Below, in pieces: positions 29,570 through 38,700 of a stretch of DNA of 62,597 nucleotides. This DNA comes from Phycisphaerae bacterium (GTDB lineage Bacteria > Planctomycetota > Phycisphaerae > UBA1845 > PWPN01), in contig DAOOIV010000017.1 of assembly GCA_035384605.1 (NCBI GenBank), positions 1-62,597 of the forward strand. The letters are read 5' to 3'. The position numbers were made by a program, and so were the translations under genes. Below the pieces are notes generated by a model. It worked only from the letters and a program-made list of their open reading frames with translations. It ran no database searches and was not told where the DNA came from. Position 1 is the stretch's first letter. Each line of letters begins with the position of its first letter.

Positions 29570-29908
29570 GGCATGGTCGGAATCACTGAAGGCGATGGAG
29601 ACCTGCCGCCTGTACGCTGAACACGATCACACCCGTGAATCACACCAACGTCGCGCACCGGCAGGTCTCGCTCCGCTCGACGCTGCCCTGCCAGTTGACG
29701 CGTCACATGACCGGCAAGATGCCGGACCCACACTCACCGGGTCAGGTTCCCGATCACGGTCTTGGCTCCTCGACGCCCCGCGATCGGTCGGCCCGGACTT
29801 GCCGGCAGGACACCTTGGGGCCATGATAGCCGGCCTTAACAGAGCAACGAGACACGCAGGAGCTCGTGGGTGAGTACTTCACCGGACCTTCAACGCAGGA
29901 GCATGAAC
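29570..29908. other. intergenic region between HAD gene and beta-helix gene
   Basis: Apart from element B on the minus strand, no gene is visible. Directly after the HAD stop it carries the block GGGCATGGTCGGAATC, shared in inverted context with element A at 13999-14020. Confidence 0.5.
29655..29822 (-). promoter_or_regulatory. cobalamin-riboswitch-like element B
   Basis: Read on the minus strand in order: AAGGTGTCC (start); CGGGAACCTG and GACCCGGTGAGTGTGGGTC (the GGGAA and GGTGAAA core with its P4-type stem); TCATGTGACGCG (near the conserved CACTGTGA); AACTGGCAGGGCAGC (near CACTGG...GGGAAGG); and GGAGCGAGACCTGCCGG (B12 box, ending near 29658). The order and spacing match RF00174. Further on, CGGCAGGTCTC (plus 29598-29608 complement) can pair with the B12 box, as an expression platform would. 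No minus-strand gene follows except the antisense side of the HAD gene. Confidence 0.6.
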
Positions 29909-32071
29909 ATGGTAGCCAGCGTCTTCAACCGTCGTGAGTCGTCTTGGACTGCGCGTCGCTCTCACCGCTTCGCACGCCTCTGTGGAACGACGACCCTGCT
30001 CGCCTCGACACTTGGCATGGCGACACTCCCGGCCGGCTGCGGCCAGTTGATATCGGAAGAGGTCTTCCGGCCGGCGGTTCAGACAGCGGTGGCGCGCGCT
30101 TTGGAGGACATGATCGATGCAGATATCTATGTCTCGCCCGACGGCCGACTGGAATGGTCGGGCCGGCTCCGCGAGCCCAACAGCGACAAGACAGACGGAC
30201 CTTTGCCGACCATCCAAGCCGCGCGCGATGCCCTCAGACGCATCCGCACGACCGAGAAGCCGAAGAACGCAGCCGCGTGGCTCGTATCTGTCAAACCCGG
30301 GACATACGAGCTGGAGGAGCCACTGGTATTCGGCCCTGAGGACTCCGGCACACGCGACACCCCGGTCATGTACGCTTGCTTCGGCAATGAGCACGCAACC
30401 ATCAGCGGCGGCCGGCGGATCACCGGCTGGAAGACCGCCGAAGTGAACGGCAAGAAGGTCTGGGCCGCGGAATTGGCGGACGTAAAGGCCGGAAAGTGGT
30501 ACCCTCGCCAGCTTTTTGTCAACAACGAGCGTCGGCCGCGAACGCGGCTTCCGAAGGAGGGTTACTTCGAGCTCACCGGCCTGCCGCAGATGACCGACAA
30601 GACTCCATGGAACGAAGGTCAGACCGAAGCCACTTTCAAGCCCGGCGACATCAGGAATTGGCGGAACCTCGGTGACGTCGAGGTCGTTGCCCTGCACTTC
30701 TGGATCGAGTCGCGCCTGCCGTTGGCCGAGGTCAACGAGACCGAGAACCTCGCCAAGTTCACCCGCAAGAGCATCTTCCGGCTGACCGACGCGCACAGCC
30801 CCAAGCAGTTTGCCCGCTACTACGTCGAAAACGTCTTCGAGGCCCTGGACACGCCCGGGCAATGGTACGTCGACCGCTCCACCGGCATGCTCTACTACGT
30901 GCCCAAGCCCGGCGAGACGCCCGAGAACACGACTGTGATCGCCCCGCGGTTGCCCCAACTGATCCGCGTGGCGGGTGACCGCAAGGCCGGCAAACCCGTC
31001 CACGACCTGCATCTGTGTCAACTGACATTCAGCCATGCCGACTGGTCACTGCCCGCCGAGAAAGCCGGTTCGGCACAGGCCTCCTTCGACGTGCCGGGCG
31101 CTGTCTGCTTCGTAGACGCCGATACCTGCATCGTCTGCGGTGCCGCGGTCAACCATGTCTCCGGCTACGGCATCGAGGTCGGCACCGGGTGCGAGAACAT
31201 CTGTATCAACAACTGCGAGATCACCGACTTGGGCGCGGGCGGAGTCAAGGTCTGGAGCGGATCGAGCCACACAATCGTTCACAACTGCGAGATCGGCCCC
31301 GGCGGGCTCATTTTTCACAGCGCCGTCGGTGTGCTGATCGGCCCCAGCGGGGACAACACCGTCAGCCACAACCATATCCACGACTTCAACTACACCGGCG
31401 TTTCCGTCGGCTGGTCGTGGGGCTACAACCCCAGCCCGGCCGTCCGGAACATCGTCGAGTACAACCATATCCACGATATCGGCAAGGGCATGCTCAGCGA
31501 CATGGGCGGTATCTACACCCTCGGGGTCTCGCCAAATACGCAGATTCGATATAACCTGATCCACGACATTGAAGCCCACACCTACGGCGGCTGGGGCATC
31601 TACAACGACGAAGGCAGCACGCACATCCACATCGAGAACAACATCGTCTATCGCACCAAGCACGCCGGCTATCATCAGCACTATGGCAAGGAGAACTACC
31701 TCCGCAACAACATCTTTGCCTTCGGCCGGGAGGCCCAGATGCAGCGGTCACGGGAAGAGGAGCACACCTCGTTCATTTTCGAGCGAAACATCGTGCTCTT
31801 CGACGGTCCCAACCTCCTGGCCGGCAACTGGAAAAGCGACAAGTTCGTGACGGACTACAACCTTTACTGGCGAACCGAAGGCCAACCGTTTGATTTCGCG
31901 GGTGCGTCTTTCGAGGACTGGAGAAAACGCGGCCACGACACGCATTCCATCATCGCCGATCCGCAGTTTGTGGACCCGGCCAACGGGGACTTCTCGTTCA
32001 AGCCCGGCTACCCGGCGCACCAAATCGGCTTCGTACCCATCGACACGAGCAAGATCGGAAGGATCAAATAG
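29909..32071 (+). CDS. secreted right-handed parallel beta-helix protein (polysaccharide lyase-like)
   Basis: About 720 residues. Start chosen at the second of two close ATGs, seven bases after AGGAG. Signal region ends in TLPAGC, a lipobox, so a lipoprotein is likely. After DADIYVSPDGR comes the usual entry strand and the helix PTIQAARDALRRIR seen in beta-helix proteins, then WYVDRSTGMLYYVPKPGETP, then a run of coils rich in N-N-x-I (NICINNCEITDLGAGGVKVW; HNHIHDFNYTGVSVGW; YNHIHDIGKGMLSDMGGIYT; RYNLIHDIEAHTYGGWGIYN). It resembles alginate/pectate-lyase-type folds; catalytic activity cannot be assigned. Confidence 0.88.
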   Translation: MVASVFNRRESSWTARRSHRFARLCGTTTLLASTLGMATLPAGCGQLISEEVFRPAVQTAVARALEDMIDADIYVSPDGRLEWSGRLREPNSDKTDGPLPTIQAARDALRRIRTTEKPKNAAAWLVSVKPGTYELEEPLVFGPEDSGTRDTPVMYACFGNEHATISGGRRITGWKTAEVNGKKVWAAELADVKAGKWYPRQLFVNNERRPRTRLPKEGYFELTGLPQMTDKTPWNEGQTEATFKPGDIRNWRNLGDVEVVALHFWIESRLPLAEVNETENLAKFTRKSIFRLTDAHSPKQFARYYVENVFEALDTPGQWYVDRSTGMLYYVPKPGETPENTTVIAPRLPQLIRVAGDRKAGKPVHDLHLCQLTFSHADWSLPAEKAGSAQASFDVPGAVCFVDADTCIVCGAAVNHVSGYGIEVGTGCENICINNCEITDLGAGGVKVWSGSSHTIVHNCEIGPGGLIFHSAVGVLIGPSGDNTVSHNHIHDFNYTGVSVGWSWGYNPSPAVRNIVEYNHIHDIGKGMLSDMGGIYTLGVSPNTQIRYNLIHDIEAHTYGGWGIYNDEGSTHIHIENNIVYRTKHAGYHQHYGKENYLRNNIFAFGREAQMQRSREEEHTSFIFERNIVLFDGPNLLAGNWKSDKFVTDYNLYWRTEGQPFDFAGASFEDWRKRGHDTHSIIADPQFVDPANGDFSFKPGYPAHQIGFVPIDTSKIGRIK

Positions 32072-32488
32072 GGTACGGGTTCGGGATTCGGGGTTCAGGG
32101 TTCAGGGTCTGCTGGTGCCCGAATCCTTTCTGGCACCATTCCCTCGACGAATCCTTTCGTCATGCTGCCAAGGCGGCTTGAGGCTATCAAGATGGCCGGA
32201 TGGCCCACCCTTCGCGCCAGCAAAGGTTGGGGAATACGATGATCGAATCAGCCCAAACGCCCCATCAATCACCAAAGCCAGGTTCGCTGCCAGACGATTC
32301 TTGCGCAGTCGGTCACCGAGACCCCACCCATCCACCCTTCGGCTGGATGGATGGGGCCCCCAGCGGCCTCTTTCGTGTTTTCCTTCTTTCGTGTTTTCGT
32401 GATGAATCTGATGAGACGCTACCGTGGCGCACACAGATTCACTTTCAGCCGGTCATCAAGATCCCATTCGGCCCGTCGCGGGCGTAGC
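32072..32488. other. intergenic, dispersed micro-repeats
   Basis: 417 bp without a gene. It begins with GGTTCGGGATTCGGGGTTCAGG-like repeats and later has the direct repeat CTTTCGTGTTTTC (32370-32382 and 32387-32399). It also carries CCATCCACCC...GGATGGATGG, a likely hairpin near 32325-32357. Confidence 0.55.
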
Positions 32489-33934
32489 TTACCTCGCCGA
32501 ACCCGTTGAAACGGCAGTGGCCTCGGCCTCTTGTGTCGCCGGTGCGGTGCTACTGGCCGGACGGCCGCGAGAATCGGGTTTGAGCAGTACGAAACCCACA
32601 TCAAGCGGCCGGCTCTTGGGAGGCATGCGGCCTTGAACCTGGCCACCGCCATCATTTCTATCTTCAGCGATCGAATAGATGACCACGCCGTCTGGATCGA
32701 CACGATATCGCAACGGCTTGTCATCGAACGGATCAGTCGGCACCGCGTCCAGGTAACCGGGCACCAACTCTTCCAGCTTGTCAGGGAACCGACCCTTGTC
32801 GAGCCGGTAACATTCCGCGGCCAAGGCCGCCCGGGTCGAACGGGCCATGGCCGTCACGTGCAGGTCCAGGCTGAATGCTCGCTTCATCGACGGGATCAGC
32901 GTCCTCGACAGCACGCGATATCGCGGAAGCCTCACAACTGCGGTCTCAACCTCGGTGGCCGCCTTGATCCGCTCCCGAGGCCCCTTTGCCTTGACCAGGC
33001 GGTTCTCCAATCGCAGCCCCTCGGCCATGTCGCCCATCACCCAGCCTCTCACGCCCGGAATGTTAGCGGGCAACGGCAGCGAAGCCGCCCCGGGAATGCC
33101 ACGAGCCCCGCTTGCCGTCATCCAAGTGACCGCGCCGACGAGCATCGCCCGCTCACCCCGGATTCCCCAATACAAGCGGTCTTCATCCTCGACGGCCCGG
33201 ACCAGCGGCTCGATCTGCCGAAGCTGCTCGGCGCTGACTGTCGTCTGCCCGAGAACTCGCTGGAGGACGTCGAGGGCCAACGAGTCGGTCGCGACATGTA
33301 CCAAGCTCGAGATCAGCGTCGGATGGTCCGCCAGCGTCTGGCCGTGCCGCAGAAGAATGTCCAGGTCGGTCACCAGCGATTTCGTATTCCCCTGCATCGC
33401 TTCGCTGATCACCTGGAGCGACTTCAGCTTGCATGATTCGCGAACGTGGCCCAGGCTCGGCAAAAGGGTATCAAACGGGTTGGGTGCCACCTGGAAAGGC
33501 ATCCCGCCACTTTCGCAGCGAGCCAGCCCATCGATCTTGCTCAGTTCGGCAGACAATCGGGCAAGGTAGTCGCGGACCACCTGGTCAGTCTGATCCGGCC
33601 ACTTCTCTCCCAACGGTGGAAGGTCGGCCTGCCCCAGAAGCGGCAGGAGCTCATGTGCAGGGTTGTCCGTCGACGGCGACAACGGCCCGGTCAGCGAAGT
33701 GATGATCAACGCGCCGTTGACGTCGTCCGGCACGACTTTGCGGGCCGCCTCGATCTCTTCGAAAGTCACCGGCCCGCCGATGTCCCGGGCGTCTTGCAGG
33801 GCCTTGTTGAAGGACCTGCGGCCGCCTGCCTCGAAAACCACGATCACGAGCAGAAGAACGAAGATCGGACTCAACAGCAACAGAAGCCGGCCCCACCAAG
33901 GCCAGCGCTTCTTGTTTTTATCAGTCTCTGTCAT
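32489..33934 (-). CDS. membrane protein with pseudopilin-like C-terminus, tandem copy 1
   Basis: 481 residues. MTETDKNKKRWPWWGRLLLL begins a single N-terminal membrane helix (about 14-34), then a long soluble region of helices. The C-terminal part (AAECYRLDKGRFPDKLEELV; PGYLDAVPTDPFDDKPLRYR; IYSIAEDRNDGGG) matches the type II pseudopilin-like ending of its neighbour and of the 16.99 kb protein. GGAAAGGAC lies just before the ATG, identical to the neighbour's. The function is unknown. Confidence 0.8.
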   Translation of the reverse strand: MTETDKNKKRWPWWGRLLLLLSPIFVLLLVIVVFEAGGRRSFNKALQDARDIGGPVTFEEIEAARKVVPDDVNGALIITSLTGPLSPSTDNPAHELLPLLGQADLPPLGEKWPDQTDQVVRDYLARLSAELSKIDGLARCESGGMPFQVAPNPFDTLLPSLGHVRESCKLKSLQVISEAMQGNTKSLVTDLDILLRHGQTLADHPTLISSLVHVATDSLALDVLQRVLGQTTVSAEQLRQIEPLVRAVEDEDRLYWGIRGERAMLVGAVTWMTASGARGIPGAASLPLPANIPGVRGWVMGDMAEGLRLENRLVKAKGPRERIKAATEVETAVVRLPRYRVLSRTLIPSMKRAFSLDLHVTAMARSTRAALAAECYRLDKGRFPDKLEELVPGYLDAVPTDPFDDKPLRYRVDPDGVVIYSIAEDRNDGGGQVQGRMPPKSRPLDVGFVLLKPDSRGRPASSTAPATQEAEATAVSTGSAR

Positions 33935-35603
33935 GGCTCAGTCCTTTCCGACGCCACCATCGTGCCGCCCCCCCTGCCGCGATTGGGGATCGGTGACTGG
34001 TGATGTGGAACCGTGCAGCATCGCAAGGTTGCCGTTGCTCGCGGCGGCCAGTCTCCCGGCTCCCCGTATAATGACGCTGGTGCAAAGCGGATGTATGGCC
34101 CGATTCGCCCGTCTGCATCGCCGGATGGCATTCCCGCGACTCGGCGCGGGCATGCCCTACTCCGCCCGGACCCGTTGAGACCGCAGCAGTCTCAGCCTCT
34201 TGTGTCGCCGGTGCCGTGGTACTGGCCGGTCGGCCACGAAAGTCGGGCTTGAGCAGGACGAAACCCCAGTCTGTTGGCGACGTTTCGGGCGCTGTCCGGT
34301 GGCCCACATACCCGCCGTCGTCGATGCCGTCCTCGCCGATGCTGTAGATGATCACCGCGTCGTCGGTCACCCGGTATCGCAGCGGTTTGTCGTCGAACGG
34401 GTCGATCAACAAAGCAGGCAGGTACTGTGGCACAAGTTCTTCCAACCGCTGTGGAAAACGACCATGGTCGGAGCGAAATCGCTCAATCGCCAGGCCGGTT
34501 CTGGCAGCGCGCACTTGAGCTATGCGGTTCTGGTCCAGGACCACGGAACGTTCGAGAGAAGGGATCATTATCCGCGTCGCCAGGTAAAGGCGTGGCACAG
34601 ATGCCTTTTCTGCCTCATTCTCCATCATGGCCTTGAGACGATCCTGGAGCGTGTTCGATTTCACGATCCGATTGAGCATCCGCAAACCGGCAGCCCGGTC
34701 CATCTGAAACACGCCATGCAGTACAGGCAGCTCCATAGGGAGCGTTGCGAATTTTGGGTTGTTCCCTGTGGCCACGGCGCGACGAAGGTTCGCCTCCTCT
34801 GTGAGCATGAGAAAGAAGGCCCGCTCGCCGCGGTATCCGATTTCCAGACAATCCGTGCGCTCAAACGCGGCGAGCATCTCATCAAGCTGCTGCAACTGCT
34901 GATCACTCAGCGAGCACAAGGATAGGACTCGCTGGACTCCATTCTCGGCAAGAGCGCCGATGGCCAGCCTGACGAGGCTCGATATCAGCGTCCCTTCACC
35001 ATCCAGAAGACGTGCGTGACGGAAGAGAAGATCAATGTCATCCACTGCTCGCGAAGTATCGCCCAGAATGATCCGAGACTCCAGTCTCAGGAACACCAGC
35101 TTGGCCGAGTGCCGAAGGAAAGCCCGATCAGGCAGGCAGGTATCGAGCGGGTTCGGTTTCATCTCGAACGGAATGCGCCCGCCGTCATACTGTCGCAGGC
35201 GGTCGATCTCGGCGAACACCGCTGCGTGTTGCTGAAGAAATGCCTCCACAGCCTGAATGGTGTCATCTGACCAGCGGTATCCGAGTTCGTCTTTGAGGGT
35301 GCCCAGAACTGGGAGCGTTGTGGCTGCGGCCTCTTTGCCAATAGCATCGAGTCGGTCGCGAACCCGAAGAAGAACCAGGGCCCCATTCTCATCATCCGGC
35401 CAGACCTTGCGAGCCGCCTCGATCTCCTCGATCGTCACCGGCCCGCCGATGTCCCGGGCTTCCTGTATCGCCCGGTTGTACGCCCGCCGCCCGGAGATCT
35501 CGACGCTCAGGATGATCGCGAGAATGATCCAGAGAGGGCTGAGATAGAGAATCAGCCGGAGCCACCACGGCCAACGCTTCTTCTGCTGAATGCCCTCTGT
35601 CAC
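33921..35603 (-). CDS. membrane protein with pseudopilin-like C-terminus, tandem copy 2, frameshifted at the last codons
   Basis: Paralog of the gene immediately downstream: MTEGIQQKKRWPWWLRLILY, the same central region and the C-terminus FRSDHGRFPQRLEELVPQYL, DPFDDKPLRYR, IYSIGEDGIDDGG. Start is GTG with GGAAAGGAC upstream, as in copy 1. As sequenced it runs 560 residues into the next gene's start. If one base is removed from the CCC at 34165-34167, the frame ends in a TAG at 34157-34159 and the protein is exactly 481 residues, the length of copy 1; a hairpin follows at once. The extra tail is therefore probably not real. Confidence 0.78.
   Translation of the reverse strand: MTEGIQQKKRWPWWLRLILYLSPLWIILAIILSVEISGRRAYNRAIQEARDIGGPVTIEEIEAARKVWPDDENGALVLLRVRDRLDAIGKEAAATTLPVLGTLKDELGYRWSDDTIQAVEAFLQQHAAVFAEIDRLRQYDGGRIPFEMKPNPLDTCLPDRAFLRHSAKLVFLRLESRIILGDTSRAVDDIDLLFRHARLLDGEGTLISSLVRLAIGALAENGVQRVLSLCSLSDQQLQQLDEMLAAFERTDCLEIGYRGERAFFLMLTEEANLRRAVATGNNPKFATLPMELPVLHGVFQMDRAAGLRMLNRIVKSNTLQDRLKAMMENEAEKASVPRLYLATRIMIPSLERSVVLDQNRIAQVRAARTGLAIERFRSDHGRFPQRLEELVPQYLPALLIDPFDDKPLRYRVTDDAVIIYSIGEDGIDDGGYVGHRTAPETSPTDWGFVLLKPDFRGRPASTTAPATQEAETAAVSTGPGGVGHARAESRECHPAMQTGESGHTSALHQRHYTGSRETGRREQRQPCDAARFHITSHRSPIAAGGAARWWRRKGLSHDRD
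34127..34156 (-). terminator. hairpin after the restored stop of tandem copy 2
   Basis: GGCATTCCCGCG (34127-34138) and CGCGGGCATGCC (34145-34156) form an 11-of-12-bp stem with loop ACTCGG. It sits directly downstream (minus strand) of the TAG that would end tandem copy 2 without the one-base insertion. No T tract. Confidence 0.6.
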
Positions 35604-35907
35604 GGCTTGGTCCTTTCCAGTGTCCTGGGCGAGCGGGCCAAATGGCCGGGACTGGGGATCGGCGGGTGGGGGCCGGGGGTGCCCAATCCCATTGCGGGGC
35701 GCAATCGCCAGTCCCCAGGGCCCAAGCGCCAATCCACAATCGCCGCCCTTGTCATGCCGCCGCTTCTTTCTTACAACATGTTGTTGGTTGGGGCCATTAT
35801 GATTCCGGACCGGGATTATAATCGGTTGTGGGAGTCTTGGCGGCATTGAGAAGGTTGGCCCGTCGCTTGCGCTCCGGGTTCTGAAATGCTTGAGGCCGAG
35901 GTGAATC
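35604..35907. other. divergent promoter region
   Basis: About 304 bp between divergent genes. It has a perfect TATAAT at 35817-35822 in the plus direction, about 85 bp before the zinc-ribbon gene, but no good -35 at 17 bp. Two tandem copies of ACATGTTGTTGGTTG-like sequence near 35776 were not resolved further. Confidence 0.4.
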
Positions 35908-37182
35908 ATGATTCGCGTCGCCTGTCCACATTGTCAGCGGCGGTACCGAACGCGAACCGAGGGGATGGGCAAGACGGCCGTGTGCACCGGCTGCCATCAG
36001 ACTTTTCGCATCGGCCAGGTGCGGCTGCCGTTCGAGTGGAAGCAGACCGACCTCGGCGAGGACTCCTGGATCGGCGTCGAGGCTCCGAAAGAGAAGAAGG
36101 AACTCCGTAACTGCATCATCTGCCAGGCACCGCTGGACGACGAGGCAATCACCTGCCCGGAATGCGGGGCGAATCAAGTGACCGGCATCGTCCGGCGTCC
36201 GCCACGGCGGCCGGTGGAAGTCAAGCCGTCGGTCCTGTCGGCCCTGCCGTGGAAGCTGATTGCGGGCATCGCGGCCCTGGCGATGTTGAGCATTGGCGGA
36301 TACCGGCTGTTCAAGACCGCCACCAGCTCGGCACTGGACAGTGGCGAAAAGGCCGCGCACATGGCCACGACCCGACTGGCCGCTGAGCACCTGCGCAAGG
36401 GCGGCGATGAGTCCTCGCTGGCGGCCGAGTTTGCCGGACGGGTCGATGATGGCAACCTTCCGGTTTTTCTCGACATGCTCTCAGCCGGACGCCAGGACAT
36501 CCGGCAAGCGGCGGTGCTGCTCATCGGCTGCGGGAATGTGACCAACCTCCGCCCGATTCTGGACATGGCGGGCAGCGCCGCCGGTCGCGAGCAAGGCACG
36601 GCGGTGCTGGAAGCAGTCAACCCTCGCCGACTGGCGGTCTTGAGCAACCACGAAGAGGCCAACGTGCGTATGGCGGCGGCCGAGGGTCTATGCATTCTCA
36701 GCGGTTTGAAGCCCGAGAGCGAAGTGCTGAATCAACTAGCGGAAAAAGCCCCGTGGGAAGAGAAGATTTCCCGATTGAACAGGTTCTGCCGGCCGTATCC
36801 TGCCGCGACGGGCCGATTCTCCGTGACCATCAACGACACGGCCGCACCGTTTGTCGTGAGCATCGAGCAGATCGGCACGTGGTTCTTCATGAAGCTCGAC
36901 AGAGCCGAGTTCCACACGGAGCCGAGGCAAACAAGGACGTTTGAGATCCCCATCGACCGCTGGTGCGTCGCCACCGGCATGGCGTTGGACGCTGCCGCGA
37001 TCCGGCGGATGCTGACCGGCTCGGTCCGACTGGTTTCGCCGATCGGAGCCTCCTGGCGAGGGACGGTCACGGTCAGTGCCAGAATCAGGCTCGATTCCCC
37101 TTTGCCCGGCTTCCTTCCAGTTGATCCTCCTGCCGCCGGTCAGACGGCGGAGGCGGAGATTACACTGACAAGGATACCGTGA
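35908..37182 (+). CDS. MJ0042-type zinc-ribbon membrane protein with HEAT-like region
   Basis: 424 residues. N-terminal zinc ribbon VACPHCQRRYRTRTEG ... CTGCHQTFRIG (MJ0042 type), a second four-Cys cluster (CIICQAPLDD...CPECGANQ), then one membrane helix (LPWKLIAGIAALAMLSIGGY) and a helical repeat region (AAEHLRKGGDESSLAAEF; VLLIGCGNVTNLRPILDM; VRMAAAEGLCILSGL) like HEAT/armadillo repeats. The C-terminal ~120 residues are beta-rich. The function is unknown; such proteins are common in planctomycetes. Confidence 0.82.
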   Translation: MIRVACPHCQRRYRTRTEGMGKTAVCTGCHQTFRIGQVRLPFEWKQTDLGEDSWIGVEAPKEKKELRNCIICQAPLDDEAITCPECGANQVTGIVRRPPRRPVEVKPSVLSALPWKLIAGIAALAMLSIGGYRLFKTATSSALDSGEKAAHMATTRLAAEHLRKGGDESSLAAEFAGRVDDGNLPVFLDMLSAGRQDIRQAAVLLIGCGNVTNLRPILDMAGSAAGREQGTAVLEAVNPRRLAVLSNHEEANVRMAAAEGLCILSGLKPESEVLNQLAEKAPWEEKISRLNRFCRPYPAATGRFSVTINDTAAPFVVSIEQIGTWFFMKLDRAEFHTEPRQTRTFEIPIDRWCVATGMALDAAAIRRMLTGSVRLVSPIGASWRGTVTVSARIRLDSPLPGFLPVDPPAAGQTAEAEITLTRIP

Positions 37183-37585
37183 GGTGGAAAAGGGCGAGGA
37201 TTGTCGAAGAGAGATCGGCGCAACTGGGGAGAGACGCTTTCTGCATCGACTCCCATCCCCGGCAGAAGAGCGTCGCGCGCAACCCAGCCCTCACGGGACG
37301 AGCACAGGAGGGTATGAAGGCAAGCATATGCCCACGTAGATCAACCATCGTGCGCGGGACAACGCCCCGATCATCGCCCAAAGCCCCTCCCAGGGTACGA
37401 CGTATCATGCGCGGAGACGTCTCTACAATGACAGAACGTCGCACACAGGCTATCATAAGACGTTGTGCGGCTATGGTCAGCCGAAAATCGGCACAGGAGG
37501 CCCCGCGCTTGGAACCGGAGAGCAATAAACCCCTCGGTTGCCTTGCGCGGCCGGCCAGGCCTGTAACCGGGTTGATGAACGAAAA
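37183..37585. other. 403-bp intergenic region
   Basis: An open frame of 136 codons (37179-37589, starting GTG) fits exactly between its neighbours with GTGA and ATGA overlaps, but its third codon positions are not GC-enriched and its product is Arg-rich and unlike any family. I treat it as non-coding. No RNA or repeat was recognised. Confidence 0.4.
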
Positions 37586-38569
37586 ATGACCGATTCGCCT
37601 CGCTACTATCCGTTCAGTCGCTACCTGCGCCGGCGTTACGGCTGCCGGGTCCACAAGGTGACCATTCACGCGGGGTTCACGTGTCCGAATCGCGACGGGA
37701 CACGGGGCTACGGCGGCTGCACGTTCTGCAACAACGCCGGTTTCAGCCCCAATGCCCGCACCGACCCGGCCGTCGTTCGCGAGCAGCTCCAATGGGGAAT
37801 CGAGCAGACCCGTCGGCGGTCCAGGGCCACGAAGTTCATCGCCTACTTTCAGGCCTACACGAATACCTATGCACCGCTCGAGCACCTCAGAGAGCTGTAC
37901 GATGAGGCGTGGAAGTTCCCGGAGATCGTCGGGTTGTCGATCGGCACCCGCCCGGACTGCGTTGACCCGGCCAAGATCGACCTGATCGCCGGATACTCCG
38001 GCCGCGGCGAGGTTTGGCTCGAATACGGCCTCCAGAGCGCCCATGACGCCACGCTCAAAGCGATCAATCGCGGCCACGGTTACCAGGAGTTTCTGGACGC
38101 CGTTGAGATGACCCGCGACCGAGGCATCAAGATCTGCGTTCACACGGTGCTCGGGCTGCCCGGTGAAACGCGTGAGATGATTCTCGACACTCACCGTCGA
38201 CTCGCCCAACTGCCCATCGACGGCATCAAAATCCATCTGCTCCACGTCATGCGCGACACGGTCATGGCCGCTCAATATGCTCGCGGCGAGCTTGCGCTGC
38301 TCGGTCGTCAGGAGTACGTGGATCTGGTGTGTGATGTACTCGAAACACTGCCGGCCACGATGGTCATCCAGCGCATGCATGCCGATGCCCCGCGCGACAT
38401 TCTCGTTGCCCCGGAGTGGTGCCTTGATAAAGCCGCCGTTTTGGAGGACATCAAGCGGGCTCTTGCCCGTCGCGACACCTGGCAAGGCAAGGCCCTAGGC
38501 TTTGCTCTGAGTGACATCCCCACACTCCCCCCTGCGCCAGCGATGTATCACCATAGATCAGGGGTTTGA
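37586..38569 (+). CDS. radical SAM protein, YhcC/TIGR01212 family
   Basis: 327 residues, read from MTDSPRYYPFSRYLRRRYGC. The iron-sulfur cluster motif is the unusual TCPNRDGTRGYGGCTFCNN (Cys, eleven residues, Cys, two, Cys) that marks this family. Later NTYAPLEHLRELYDEA, GLSIGTRPDCVDP, EYGLQSAHDATLKAINRGH and KIHLLHVMRDTVMAAQY are all family signatures. The substrate is unknown; E. coli YhcC is the named relative. Expressed from its own upstream region, no clear ribosome binding site. Confidence 0.92.
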   Translation: MTDSPRYYPFSRYLRRRYGCRVHKVTIHAGFTCPNRDGTRGYGGCTFCNNAGFSPNARTDPAVVREQLQWGIEQTRRRSRATKFIAYFQAYTNTYAPLEHLRELYDEAWKFPEIVGLSIGTRPDCVDPAKIDLIAGYSGRGEVWLEYGLQSAHDATLKAINRGHGYQEFLDAVEMTRDRGIKICVHTVLGLPGETREMILDTHRRLAQLPIDGIKIHLLHVMRDTVMAAQYARGELALLGRQEYVDLVCDVLETLPATMVIQRMHADAPRDILVAPEWCLDKAAVLEDIKRALARRDTWQGKALGFALSDIPTLPPAPAMYHHRSGV

Positions 38570-38700
38570 CGCGCGGGTCCCGACCTTCTATCCTTGCTCG
38601 GCGGATTCGCGCTGAACCCAGTTGGACACGAAGACTCAAAAGACCCAGCCAACGCCGGTTGTCCGGCGGCGTCCGCTTGGACGAGAAGGGAAACCCGATC

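Noticed and set aside
29591..29620. GGCGATGGAGACCTGCCGCC read as a fluoride riboswitch start
   Set aside because: The required CTGATG...CTCCTRCC partner is missing; the element reads better as the complement of a B12 box.
37179..37589. 136-codon frame fitting exactly between two genes with GTGA/ATGA overlaps
   Set aside because: Third codon positions are not GC-enriched, the product is Arg-rich, and no family resemblance was seen. Treated as non-coding.
37160..38485. Long minus-strand frame opposite the radical SAM gene
   Set aside because: Shadow of a well-supported gene; no recognisable domains.
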